A stretch of 64,000 nt of DNA from Burkholderiales bacterium (GTDB lineage Bacteria > Pseudomonadota > Gammaproteobacteria > Burkholderiales > Burkholderiaceae_C), in contig JACRAY010000010.1 in NCBI GenBank assembly GCA_016213325.1, forward strand, positions 1 to 64,000, read 5' to 3'. This document shows positions 43,990-52,453 of this stretch, piece by piece. The notes beneath the pieces are model-generated. The model was not told the DNA's origin. It was given only the letters and a program-made list of their open reading frames with translations, and ran no database searches. Position 1 is the first letter of the stretch. Each line of letters begins with the position of its first letter. A program made the translations under genes and the position numbers.

Positions 43990-44919
43990 ATGGCCTATTT
44001 CCTCGAAACCCTGATGGGCGGCCTGATGACGGGCATGCTCTATTCGCTGGTGGCGCTCGGCTTCGTGCTGATCTTCAAGGCCTCGGGCGTGTTCAACTTC
44101 GCGCAGGGCGCAATGGTGCTGTTCGCTGCGCTCGCCATGGCACGCTTCGCGGAGTGGCTGCCCAAGTGGCTGGGCTTCGAAAGCGCCTTCCTCGCCAACG
44201 CGCTGGCCTTCCTGGTGGCGGGCGCGTGCATGTTCGCCGTCGCCTGGCTCATCGAGAGGCTGGTGCTGCGCCACCTGGTCAACCAGGAAGGCGCCACGCT
44301 GCTGATGGCGACGCTGGGCATCACATACTTCCTCGACGGGCTCGGCCAGACGTTGTTCGGCAGCGACATCTACAAGCTGGACGTCGGCATGCCGAAGGAT
44401 CCGTTGCTGGTGCTGGAGTCCACCTTCCAGGGCGGCATCCTGCTGAACAAGGAAGACCTGATCGCCGCACTGATCGCGGCGGCGCTGGTGGCGCTGCTCA
44501 CGCTGTTCTTCCAGAAGACGTCGACCGGGCGGGCCCTGCGCGCCGTGGCCGACGACCACCAGGCCGCGCAGTCCATCGGCATCCCGCTCAACCGCATCTG
44601 GGTCATCGTGTGGTGCGTGGCCGGCGTGGTGGCGCTGGTGGCCGGGATGATCTGGGGCAGCAAGCTGGGCGTGCAGTTCTCGCTGTCCACCGTGGCGCTG
44701 CGCGCGCTGCCGGTGGTGATCCTGGGCGGCCTCACCTCGGTGCCGGGCGCCATCATCGGCGGGCTGATCATCGGCGTGGGCGAGAAGCTGTCCGAGGTGT
44801 ACATCGGCCCGATGGTGGGCGGCGGCATCGAAATCTGGTTCGCCTACATGCTGGCGCTCATCGTGCTGCTGTTCCGGCCGCAGGGCCTGTTCGGCGAAAA
44901 AATCATTGATCGGGTTTGA
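43990..44919 (+). CDS. Branched-chain-type ABC transporter permease (LivH-like)
   Basis: 309-aa permease with about eight hydrophobic segments. It has the family patterns GLMTGMLYSLVALGFVLIFKASGVFNFAQG at the N-terminus and the EAA-like loop GRALRAVADDHQAAQSIGIPLNR. Starts 1 bp after the LivG-like stop. It forms the transmembrane channel with the LivM-like protein; the ligand is set by the binding protein two genes on. Confidence 0.93.
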   Translation: MAYFLETLMGGLMTGMLYSLVALGFVLIFKASGVFNFAQGAMVLFAALAMARFAEWLPKWLGFESAFLANALAFLVAGACMFAVAWLIERLVLRHLVNQEGATLLMATLGITYFLDGLGQTLFGSDIYKLDVGMPKDPLLVLESTFQGGILLNKEDLIAALIAAALVALLTLFFQKTSTGRALRAVADDHQAAQSIGIPLNRIWVIVWCVAGVVALVAGMIWGSKLGVQFSLSTVALRALPVVILGGLTSVPGAIIGGLIIGVGEKLSEVYIGPMVGGGIEIWFAYMLALIVLLFRPQGLFGEKIIDRV

Positions 44920-44923
44920 GGAA

Positions 44924-46000
44924 ATGATCTACCGCGAAAACGGCCAGTTCAAGACGAGCTACCGCGCCGACCAGCAGATCTTCCCGATCCTGCAGGACCG
45001 CTGGGCGGTCTCGGCCATCATCCTGGCCGCCTTCATCCTGGTGCCCATGCTGGCGTCGGACTACATGTTCCGCGCCATCCTGATCCCCTTCCTGATCCTG
45101 GCCCTGGCCGCGCTGGGCGTGAACATCCTGGTGGGCTATTGCGGCCAGATCTCGCTGGGCTCAGGCGCCTTCATGGCGGTGGGCGCCTACGCGGCCTACA
45201 ACTGCCTGATCCGCATCGACGGCATCCCGCTCATCGCCGCCATCCTGCTGGGCGGCTTCTTCGCCACGCTGGTGGGCATCGCGTTCGGCATACCGAGCCT
45301 GCGCGTGCGGGGGCTCTACCTGGCCGTCGCGACGCTGGCCGCGCAGTTCTTCTGCGACTGGGCCTTCCTGCGCATCAAGTGGTTCACCAACTACACGTCG
45401 TCGGGCTCGGTGTCGGTGTCCAACATGCAGGTGCTGGGCTGGTCGATCGACACCGCCGTCGACAAGTACCTGTTCTGCCTGGGCTTCCTGGCGATGTTTG
45501 CGCTGCTCGCCAAGAATCTGGTGCGCGGCGCCATCGGCCGCGAGTGGATGGCCATCCGCGACATGGACGTGGCCGCGGCCGTGATCGGCATCCGCCCCAT
45601 GTATGCCAAGCTGAGCGCATTTGCCGTCAGCTCCTTCATCGTCGGCGTGGCCGGCGCGCTGTGGGGCTTCGTGCACCTGGGCGCCTGGGAGCCGGCGGCA
45701 TTTTCGGTGGACCGCTCGTTCCAGCTGCTCTTCATGGTGATCATCGGCGGGCTGGGCTCGGTCATGGGCAGCTTCTTCGGCGCCGCCTTCATCGTCGTGC
45801 TGCCCATCTTCCTGAACCAGGCGCTGCCGGCGCTGGGCAGCCTGGTGGGGGTGGAAATCTCTACGGCCAACGTGTCGCACGCCGAGGTGATGATCTTCGG
45901 CGCGCTGATCGTGTGGTTCCTCATCGTCGAGCCGCACGGGCTGGCCCGCTTGTGGTCGATCGGCAAGCAGAAGCTGCGGCTGTGGCCCTTCCCGCACTGA
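44924..46000 (+). CDS. Branched-chain-type ABC transporter permease (LivM-like)
   Basis: 358-aa permease. A 30-residue hydrophilic N-terminus (MIYRENGQFKTSYRADQQIFP) is followed by several membrane helices, with GYCGQISLGSGAFMAVGAYAA and VRGAIGREWMAIRDMDVAAAVIG as family motifs. The start at 44924 is chosen (GAGGAA just upstream) over the track's TTG at 44906, which overlaps the LivH-like gene. The adjacent genes provide the rest of the ABC system. Confidence 0.92.
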   Translation: MIYRENGQFKTSYRADQQIFPILQDRWAVSAIILAAFILVPMLASDYMFRAILIPFLILALAALGVNILVGYCGQISLGSGAFMAVGAYAAYNCLIRIDGIPLIAAILLGGFFATLVGIAFGIPSLRVRGLYLAVATLAAQFFCDWAFLRIKWFTNYTSSGSVSVSNMQVLGWSIDTAVDKYLFCLGFLAMFALLAKNLVRGAIGREWMAIRDMDVAAAVIGIRPMYAKLSAFAVSSFIVGVAGALWGFVHLGAWEPAAFSVDRSFQLLFMVIIGGLGSVMGSFFGAAFIVVLPIFLNQALPALGSLVGVEISTANVSHAEVMIFGALIVWFLIVEPHGLARLWSIGKQKLRLWPFPH

Positions 46001-46095
46001 ACGCTCCAAGGAAACCCTTGCTCGCAAGTCCCGATGCATCCCGCTGCTTTGTCCCGTTAACTGGCAACGCTTCAACTTTCAACAAGGAGACAGGT

Positions 46096-47430
46096 ATGAA
46101 GTTGCGAAATTTCGCCCTTGCAGCCGCCATGGTGGCGGCCATTGGCTCGTCGGCGTTCACGACCAGCGCATTCGCGCAGGCGAAGGAACAGTTCTTCCCC
46201 GCGCTGGTGTATCGCACCGGCGCCTACGCACCCAACGGCGTGCCGTTCGCCAACGGCTACGTCGACTACCTGAAGCTGATCAATGCCAAGGGCGGCCTCA
46301 ACGGCGTGAAGGTCATCTGGGAAGAGTGCGACACCCAGTACGCCACCGACAAGGGCGTGGAATGCTATGAGCGCCTGAAGGGCAAGCATGGCGGCGCGTC
46401 CGTGTTCCACACGCTGTCCACCGGCATCACGTACGCCGTGACCGAAAAGGCGCCGCAGGACAAGATCCCGATCATCACCTCGGGCTACGGGCGCAGCGAG
46501 AGCACCGACGGCAACGTATTCAAGTGGAACTTCCCGCTGGCCGGCACCTACTGGGACGCCGCCGACATCCTGCTGCAGCACCTGTCCAAGAAGGAAGGCG
46601 GCTGGGACAAGCTGAAGGGCAAGAAGATCGCGCTGGTCTACCACGACAGCCCGTACGGCAAGGAGCCGATCCCGCTGCTGCAGGAACGCGCCAAGATGCA
46701 CGGCTACGACCTCCAGCTGCTGCCGGTGGCGCACCCCGGCGTGGAGCAGAAGGCCACCTGGCAGCAGATCCGCGGCAGCCGTCCCGACTACGTGTTCCTG
46801 TGGGGCTGGGGCGTGATGAACTCCACCGCCCTGAAGGAAGCCGTGGCCACCGGCTACCCGCGCGACAAGATGTACGGCGTGTGGTGGGCCGCTGCGGAGC
46901 CGGACGTCAAGGACGTCGGCGACCAGGCCAAGGGCTACAACGGCCTGACCCTGCAACACGGCGCCGAGCCGAACTCCAAGGTGGTCAAGGAGATCCTGGA
47001 CATGGTGCACGCCAAGGGCCAGGGAACCGGGCCCAAGGAAGAAGTGGGCCAAGTGCTGTACATGCGCGGCGTGATGGCCGCCATGCTGTCCACCGAAGGC
47101 GTGCGGCGCGCGCAGGAGCGCTACGGCAAGGGCAAGGTCATGACCGGCGAGCAGGTGCGCTGGGGCCTGGAGAACCTGGCGCTCGACCAGAAGAAGCTCG
47201 ACGCGCTCGGTTTCGCCGGCGTGCTGCGTCCCATCAGTACTTCGTGCGCCGACCACCGTGGCGCCGTGTGGGCACGCATCCACACCTGGGACGGCAAGAA
47301 GTGGGGCTTCACCTCCGACTGGTACCAGTCGGACGACGCGGTGATCAAGCCGATGATCAAGAACGCGGCCGACGCCTATGCGCGCGAGAAGAAGCTCGAG
47401 CGCAGGACGGTCGCCGACTGTCAAACCTGA
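46096..47430 (+). CDS. Branched-chain-type ABC transporter substrate-binding protein
   Basis: 444-aa periplasmic binding protein. The signal peptide is MKLRNFALAAAMVAAIGSSAFTTSAFAQ. The mature part FFPALVYRTGAYAPNGVPFANGYVDYLKLINAKGG is the LivK-like type seen with aromatic and long-chain acid uptake operons. GGAG lies 8 nt before ATG 46096; the track's 45139 start is a shadow. It delivers ligand to the LivH/LivM channel. Two overlapping hairpins follow and separate it from the LivF ATPase. Confidence 0.93.
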   Translation: MKLRNFALAAAMVAAIGSSAFTTSAFAQAKEQFFPALVYRTGAYAPNGVPFANGYVDYLKLINAKGGLNGVKVIWEECDTQYATDKGVECYERLKGKHGGASVFHTLSTGITYAVTEKAPQDKIPIITSGYGRSESTDGNVFKWNFPLAGTYWDAADILLQHLSKKEGGWDKLKGKKIALVYHDSPYGKEPIPLLQERAKMHGYDLQLLPVAHPGVEQKATWQQIRGSRPDYVFLWGWGVMNSTALKEAVATGYPRDKMYGVWWAAAEPDVKDVGDQAKGYNGLTLQHGAEPNSKVVKEILDMVHAKGQGTGPKEEVGQVLYMRGVMAAMLSTEGVRRAQERYGKGKVMTGEQVRWGLENLALDQKKLDALGFAGVLRPISTSCADHRGAVWARIHTWDGKKWGFTSDWYQSDDAVIKPMIKNAADAYAREKKLERRTVADCQT

Positions 47431-47448
47431 TCCCTTGAGGACAAGCAA

Positions 47449-47498
47449 GGCGGCTCGCAGGAGCCGCCAATCGAAAGGCCACACGGCCTTTCGATTGG
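47449..47498 (+). terminator. Tandem overlapping intercistronic hairpins (binding protein/LivF gap)
   Basis: Hairpin 1 GGCGGCTC-GCAG-GAGCCGCC (47449-47468) and hairpin 2 CCAATCGAAAGGCC-ACAC-GGCCTTTCGATTGG (47467-47498) share two bases; both stems are perfect (8 and 14 bp). There is no T tract, so they more likely protect or partly attenuate the message than end it, favouring high expression of the binding protein. Confidence 0.7.
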
Positions 47499-47514
47499 CC
47501 ACAGCCCGACACCC

Positions 47515-48324
47515 ATGGAACCCAAAAACATCGTTCTCAACGTCAACGGCATCGAGGTGATCTACAACCATGTGATCCTCGTGCTGAAGGGCGTTTCGCT
47601 GCAGGTGCCCGAAGGCGGCATCGTGGCGCTGCTCGGCGGCAATGGCGCCGGCAAGACCACCACGCTGCGCGCCGTGAGCAACCTGCTGAAGGGCGAGCGC
47701 GGCGAAGTCACCAAGGGCTCCATCGAGCTGCGTGGCGACCGCATCGAGAACCTGACGCCCGCCGACCTGGTGCAGCGCGGCGTGGTGCAGGTGATGGAAG
47801 GCCGCCATTGCTTCGCCCACCTCACGATCGAGGAGAACCTGCTGACCGGCTCCTATACGCGTACCAACAAGGCGCAGATCGCGGCCACGCTGGAGAAGGT
47901 CTACAACTACTTCCCGCGCCTGAAGGTGCGCCGCACCTCGCAGGCCGCCTACACCTCGGGCGGCGAGCAGCAGATGTGCGCCATCGGCCGCGCGCTGATG
48001 GCCAACCCGTCCATCGTGCTGCTGGACGAACCGTCGATGGGCCTCGCGCCGCAGATCGTGGAAGAGGTGTTCGAGATCGTGAAGGACCTCAACACCAAGG
48101 AGCAGGTGACCTTCCTGCTGGCCGAGCAGAACACCAACATGGCGCTGAAGTACTCCGACTACGGCTACATCATGGAAAGCGGCCGCATCGTGATGGACGG
48201 CCCGGCTGCCGAACTCGCGAACAACGAGGACGTGAAGGAGTTCTACCTGGGCGTGGGCGGCGGCGAACGCAAGAGCTTCCGCGACGTCAAGAGTTACAAG
48301 CGCCGCAAGCGCTGGCTGGCATAG
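47515..48324 (+). CDS. Branched-chain-type ABC transporter ATPase (LivF-like)
   Basis: 269-aa ATPase. Walker A is GGNGAGKTT, the signature region is YTSGGEQQMCAIGRAL, and Walker B is IVLLDEPSMGLAP. It has LivF features, with an extended C-terminus (GGGERKSFRDVKSYKRRKR). It starts 16 bp after the hairpin pair. It pairs with the LivG-like ATPase to drive transport. Confidence 0.93.
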   Translation: MEPKNIVLNVNGIEVIYNHVILVLKGVSLQVPEGGIVALLGGNGAGKTTTLRAVSNLLKGERGEVTKGSIELRGDRIENLTPADLVQRGVVQVMEGRHCFAHLTIEENLLTGSYTRTNKAQIAATLEKVYNYFPRLKVRRTSQAAYTSGGEQQMCAIGRALMANPSIVLLDEPSMGLAPQIVEEVFEIVKDLNTKEQVTFLLAEQNTNMALKYSDYGYIMESGRIVMDGPAAELANNEDVKEFYLGVGGGERKSFRDVKSYKRRKRWLA

Positions 48325-48329
48325 ACGCA

Positions 48330-49577
48330 ATGACCGAATTCTTCGACGCGCTCGAAACGCGCACGCCCGCCGAACGTGAAGCGCAGCTGCTCGCCGCCCT
48401 GCCGGGCCAGGTGGCGCATGCTCAGCAACAGTCGCCGGCTTTCCGCCGCATCCTGGACAGCGTCGACGCGCAGGCCGTCCGCTCGCGCGCCGCACTGGCG
48501 AGGCTGCCGGTCACCCGCAAGGGCGAACTGTTCGAGCAGCAGCGCGCGACTCGCGCCACCGACCCGTTCGGCGGCTTCTCGACGCTGGTGCGCGGCCCGC
48601 AGATGCCGCGCCTGTTCGCCTCGCCCGGGCCCATCTACGAACCGGAAGGCGCGCAGCGCGACTACTGGCGTTGCGGCCGCGCGATGTACGCGGCGGGCTT
48701 TCGCGCCGGCGACCTGGTGCACAACGCCTTCAGCTACCACATGACGCCCGGCGCCTTCATCATGGAGTCGGGCGCGCATGCGGTCGGCTGCACGGTGTTC
48801 CCGGCTGGTGTCGGGCAGACCGAGCAGCAGCTGCAGGCCATGGCCGAGCTGCGGCCCGACGCCTACTCGGGCACGCCCAGCTTCCTGCGCATCCTGGTCG
48901 AGAAGGCGGCCGAGGCCGACGTGGACATCCGCAGCGTGCGCAAGGCGATGCTGGGCGGCGAGGCGTTCCCGCCCAGCCTGCGCGACTGGTTTGCCGAGCG
49001 CGGCATCACGGCCTACCAGTGCTACGCCACCGCCGACCTCGGCATGATCGCCTACGAAACCAGTGCGCGCCAGGGCATGGTGGTGGAAGAGAGCGTGATC
49101 GTGGAGATCGTGCGTCCCGGCACCGGCGACCCGGTGCCCGAAGGCGAGGTCGGCGAGGTCGTGGTGACGACCCTCAGCCCCGGCTACCCGCTCATCCGCT
49201 TCGGCACCGGCGACCTGTCGGCCGTGCTGCCCGGCCCCTGCCCCACCGGTCGCAGCAACATGCGCATCAAGGGCTGGCTCGGCCGCGCCGACCAGACCAC
49301 CAAGATCCGCGGCATGTTCGTCCACCCGAGCCAGGTGGCCGACATCGCGCGCCGCTTCCCCGAGGTGCTGAAGGCGCGGCTGGTGGTCAGCGGCGAGATG
49401 GCCAACGACGTGATGATCCTGAAGGTGGAGGCGGCCGCCGCCCCGGCCGGGCTGGACGAGCGCATCGGCGAGGCGATCCGCGACGTCACCAAGCTGCGCG
49501 GTAACGTCGAACTGGTGCAGCCGGGGTCGCTGCCCAATGACGGCAAGGTGATCGAGGACGCCCGCAGCTATAAATGA
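48330..49577 (+). CDS. Phenylacetate-CoA ligase-like (PaaK-family) protein
   Basis: 415-aa adenylate-forming protein of the PaaK family. It has YWRCGRAMYAAGFRAGD, then AYSGTPSFLRILVEKA, the ATADLGMIAYE substrate region and a C-terminal subdomain with TTKIRGMFVHPSQV. It is slightly shorter than PaaK (about 430 aa). It starts 5 bp after the LivF-like stop, so it belongs to the same operon, giving two CoA ligases flanking one transporter. It probably activates an aryl or acyl acid; the exact substrate is not predictable. Confidence 0.88.
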   Translation: MTEFFDALETRTPAEREAQLLAALPGQVAHAQQQSPAFRRILDSVDAQAVRSRAALARLPVTRKGELFEQQRATRATDPFGGFSTLVRGPQMPRLFASPGPIYEPEGAQRDYWRCGRAMYAAGFRAGDLVHNAFSYHMTPGAFIMESGAHAVGCTVFPAGVGQTEQQLQAMAELRPDAYSGTPSFLRILVEKAAEADVDIRSVRKAMLGGEAFPPSLRDWFAERGITAYQCYATADLGMIAYETSARQGMVVEESVIVEIVRPGTGDPVPEGEVGEVVVTTLSPGYPLIRFGTGDLSAVLPGPCPTGRSNMRIKGWLGRADQTTKIRGMFVHPSQVADIARRFPEVLKARLVVSGEMANDVMILKVEAAAAPAGLDERIGEAIRDVTKLRGNVELVQPGSLPNDGKVIEDARSYK

Positions 49578-49670
49578 CGCGCTTGATGCGGGTCAAGGCC
49601 GCTACGTAATTCCCGCGATGCGGCGGCCGTGCCACGCTGCCTATGATTGCCGGTCTACAAGGAGACCCGC

Positions 49671-50657
49671 ATGAAACAAATTCTGAAGGCGCTGCCCCTG
49701 GCGCTGTTCGCCCTGGGCTTCACGGCCGCGCAGGCCGCCGACTTCCCCATCAAGGACAAGCCGGTCAGCATCGTGGTGCCGTTCGCAGCGGGCGGCCCGA
49801 CCGACCGCGTGGCGCGCGACCTCGCCGAAGCGATGCGCAAGCCCCTGGGCGCGACCGTGGTGGTCGAGAACGCGGCCGGTGCCGGCGGCACCATCGGCGC
49901 CAACAAGGTCGCCAAGGCCGCGCCGGATGGCCACACCATCCTCCTGTACCACATCGGCATCGCCACTTCGCCCTCGCTGTACCGCAAGATGCCGTACGAG
50001 ACGCTCACCGACTTCGAGTACCTCGGCCTGGTGAACGAAGTGCCGATGACGCTGATCGGCCGTCCGTCGCTGCAGCCGAACACCTTCGCCGAGCTGATGA
50101 AGTGGATGGAAGCGAACAAGGGCAAGATCAACCTGGCCAACGCCGGCCTGGGCGCCGCGTCGCACCTGTGCGGCCTGCTGTTCCAGCAAGCCGTGAAGAT
50201 CGACATGACCACCATCGCCTACAAGGGCACGGGCCCGGCCATGACCGACCTGATCGGCGGGCAGGTCGACCTGCTGTGCGACCAGACCACCAACACCACC
50301 GGCCAGATCGAGGCCAAGAAGGTCAAGGCCTATGCCGTGACCACGCCCAAGCGCCTGACCACCCCGTCGCTGAAGGACCTGCCCACGCTGAACGAAGCCG
50401 GCCTGAAGGGCTTCGACGTCAGCATCTACCACGGCCTGTACGCGCCCAAGGGCACGCCTGCCGACGTGGTGAAGAAGCTCAACGACGCCATGCGCGCCGC
50501 CCTGAAGGACCCCGATTTCATGAAGAAGCAGGAAGGCCTGGGCGCGGTGATCGTCACCGACAAGCGCGTCGAGCCGGCCGAGCACAAGAAGTTCATCGCG
50601 GCGGACATCAACAAGTGGACGCCGATCATCAAGGCTGCCGGCCAGTACGCGGACTGA
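49671..50657 (+). CDS. Bug-family substrate-binding protein
   Basis: 328-aa periplasmic protein. It has the signal peptide MKQILKALPLALFALGFTAAQAAD, then FPIKDKPVSIVVPFAAGGPTDRVARD, ENAAGAGGTIGANKVAK and PDGHTILLY. AAGGAG lies 7 nt upstream of ATG 49671. It follows the PaaK-like gene by 93 bp and is closed by an intrinsic terminator, so it may be a separate unit. A carboxylate ligand is expected from the family. Confidence 0.92.
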   Translation: MKQILKALPLALFALGFTAAQAADFPIKDKPVSIVVPFAAGGPTDRVARDLAEAMRKPLGATVVVENAAGAGGTIGANKVAKAAPDGHTILLYHIGIATSPSLYRKMPYETLTDFEYLGLVNEVPMTLIGRPSLQPNTFAELMKWMEANKGKINLANAGLGAASHLCGLLFQQAVKIDMTTIAYKGTGPAMTDLIGGQVDLLCDQTTNTTGQIEAKKVKAYAVTTPKRLTTPSLKDLPTLNEAGLKGFDVSIYHGLYAPKGTPADVVKKLNDAMRAALKDPDFMKKQEGLGAVIVTDKRVEPAEHKKFIAADINKWTPIIKAAGQYAD

Positions 50658-50683
50658 TGTACGTGCCTGCAGAAGGCTCGAGG

Positions 50684-50709
50684 AAGCCGCCCCGCGGGGC
50701 GGCTTTTTC
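50684..50709 (+). terminator. Rho-independent terminator after Bug gene
   Basis: AAGCCGCCCC-GC-GGGGCGGCTT followed by TTTCC; a perfect palindrome with a T tail about 27 bp after the Bug stop. Because it lies between 50657 and 50714, it argues that the next gene starts at 50714, not 50657. Confidence 0.85.
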
Positions 50710-50713
50710 CTTG

Positions 50714-51103
50714 ATGGGCCGGCCGCAAGCGCCGCTGCGCATCGTCGACTCGATCACCGAGCTGGGCGCGAAGGATAGCGGCTGCATCGCCGTGAGCGGC
50801 TCGCACGGCGGGCTGAGCTCGGCCCGCTACGCGGCCGCCGCACGGCCGCTGCTGGCGGTGTTCAACGACGCCGGCTTCGGCAAGGACGGCGCCGGCATCG
50901 CCGGGCTGGCCCTGTTGCACTCGCGCGGCGTGGCGGCGTGCGCGGTGGGCCACGCCACGGCGCGCATCGGCGACGCCCACAGCACACTGGACGATGGCAT
51001 CATCAGCCACGCCAACGCGCTCGCGCAGGAACTGGGGGTCGTCCCCGGGCAAGGCTGCCGCGAAGCCGTACAGATCGTGCAGAAAGCCAGGAGACAGCCG
51101 TGA
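50714..51103 (+). CDS. Unknown small protein with SGSHGG motif, between two Bug genes
   Basis: 129-aa protein: [32 protein letters not shown], then [30 protein letters not shown], then [28 protein letters not shown]. The Gly/Ser/His-rich loop and conserved-looking NDAG and DDG/SHAN segments look like an enzyme active site or ligand pocket in a small alpha/beta domain. I do not know the family. There is no signal peptide. The start at 50714 follows the terminator. Its stop overlaps the next Bug gene's GTG (GTGA), tying it to carboxylate uptake or turnover. Confidence 0.7.
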   Translation: MGRPQAPLRIVDSITELGAKDSGCIAVSGSHGGLSSARYAAAARPLLAVFNDAGFGKDGAGIAGLALLHSRGVAACAVGHATARIGDAHSTLDDGIISHANALAQELGVVPGQGCREAVQIVQKARRQP

Positions 51104-52098
51104 GCCGTTCCAACCCCACCCGCCGCCAGGTGCTTGTTGCCGCCACCGCTCTGGCGGTTCCGCTGGCGGCTTCCGCGCAGGGCGCATGGCCGAGCCGGCC
51201 GGTGAAGATCATCGTGCCGTTCCCGGCGGGCGGCACCACCGACATCCTGGCGCGCGCCATCGCCCCCGAGCTGTCCAAGGCCTTCGGCCAGCAGTTCATC
51301 GTGGAAAACCGCGCGGGCGCCGGCGGCAACGTGGGCGCCGAGGCGGTGGCCAGGTCGCCGGCCGACGGTTACACGCTGCTCATGGGCACCGTGGGCACGC
51401 ATGGCATCAACCGCGCCCTGTACGCGAAGATGACCTACGACCCGATCAAGGACTTTGCGCCGATCACGCTGGTGGCGGGGGTGCCCAACCTGATGGTGAT
51501 GAACCCGGACAAGGCGAAGGCCTACGGCATCAACACCGTGAAGGACTTCATCGCCTATGCCAGGCGCAACCCCGGCAAGCTGAACATGGCCTCCAGCGGC
51601 AACGGCACTTCGATCCACCTGGCCGGCGAGCTGTTCAAGAGCCAGGCTGGCGTGTTCATGGTGCACTTTCCTTATCGCGGCTCGGCGCCCGCCGTGCTCG
51701 ACCTGCTCGCGGGAAACATGGACGTGATGTTCGACAACCTGCCTTCGGCGCTGCAGCACGTGAAGGCCGGCAAGCTCAAGCCGCTGGCCGTGACCAGCAG
51801 GCAGCGCTCGACGGTGCTGCCCGACACGCCCACGATCGAGGAGGCTGCGGGCTTCAAGGGTTTCGACGCCACTTCATGGTTCGGCCTGCTTGCACCCGCG
51901 GGCACGCCCAGCGACATCGTCAACCGCATCCAGCAGGAAGTGGCGAAGTCGCTGAAGACGCCGGCCATTAGCGAGAAGCTGGTGGCGCAGGGCGCCATTC
52001 CCAGCGGCAACACGCCCGCGGAATTCGCGAAGCACATCGACGCCGAGCACAAGAAGTGGGCGGAGGTGGTGAAGGCGTCGGGCGCGAAAGTGGACTAA
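51100..52098 (+). CDS. Bug-family substrate-binding protein
   Basis: 332-aa periplasmic binding protein. The GTG start at 51100 overlaps the previous stop. Signal peptide [26 protein letters not shown] has a twin-arginine look. The mature part starts [24 protein letters not shown], with [16 protein letters not shown] and ADGYTLLMG. Cotranslated with the unknown SGSHGG protein, which suggests the two serve the same ligand. The track's 50938 start is inside that gene. Confidence 0.92.
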   Translation: MSRSNPTRRQVLVAATALAVPLAASAQGAWPSRPVKIIVPFPAGGTTDILARAIAPELSKAFGQQFIVENRAGAGGNVGAEAVARSPADGYTLLMGTVGTHGINRALYAKMTYDPIKDFAPITLVAGVPNLMVMNPDKAKAYGINTVKDFIAYARRNPGKLNMASSGNGTSIHLAGELFKSQAGVFMVHFPYRGSAPAVLDLLAGNMDVMFDNLPSALQHVKAGKLKPLAVTSRQRSTVLPDTPTIEEAAGFKGFDATSWFGLLAPAGTPSDIVNRIQQEVAKSLKTPAISEKLVAQGAIPSGNTPAEFAKHIDAEHKKWAEVVKASGAKVD

Positions 52099-52102
52099 TG
52101 GT

Positions 52103-52119
52103 GGGCAGCAGAGCTGCCC
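52103..52119. terminator. Hairpin between convergent Bug gene and DUF1840 gene (shared repeat, copy 2)
   Basis: GGGCAGC-AGA-GCTGCCC, 4 bp after the Bug stop. On the minus strand it reads GGGGGCAGCTCTGCTGCCCACC, matching the core of the hairpin at 23805-23827 except for the 3-nt loop. No T tract. Confidence 0.6.
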
Positions 52120-52126
52120 CCCCTAC

Positions 52127-52450
52127 TCACACGCCCCAGACGATTTCCTTGTCTTCCCTGCCGCAGCGCTTGAGCATGTCGATGAAGGGCACGGCGCGCT
52201 GGCGCAGCGACACCGACTCGAACTTGGGCGGCACCTCGCCCTTGGCCTGCGCCTCCTCGATCAGCGAGCGCTGCTCGGCCTCTTCGCGCGCGATCTCCTC
52301 CTCCAGTGCGCGCACCGCGCCCGGCATCTCGGCGGGCAGGATGATGCCTTTCGGCCCGGGGTCCTTGCCGATCACCTGCAGCACGCGGCGCCCATTGGGC
52401 TCCAGCATGATCAGGTCACCGGCCGCCTTGGATTTGAATTTGAAGAGCAT
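52127..52450 (-). CDS. DUF1840 family protein
   Basis: 107-aa cytosolic protein. MLFKFKSKAAGDLIMLEPNGRRVLQVIGKD matches DUF1840, a small family I know from beta-proteobacteria. The middle is strongly helical and acidic (RALEEEIAREEAEQRSLIEE, coiled-coil-like), and the end is FIDMLKRCGREDKEIVWGV. Function unknown. It begins 3 bp after the methyltransferase stop in the same direction, so it is the second gene of that unit. Confidence 0.88.
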   Translation of the reverse strand: MLFKFKSKAAGDLIMLEPNGRRVLQVIGKDPGPKGIILPAEMPGAVRALEEEIAREEAEQRSLIEEAQAKGEVPPKFESVSLRQRAVPFIDMLKRCGREDKEIVWGV

Positions 52451-52453
52451 CGG

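Noticed and set aside
50657-50713. Earlier ATG (50657) for the SGSHGG protein
   Set aside because: Would translate across a strong intrinsic terminator directly after the Bug gene; the ATG at 50714 is more plausible.
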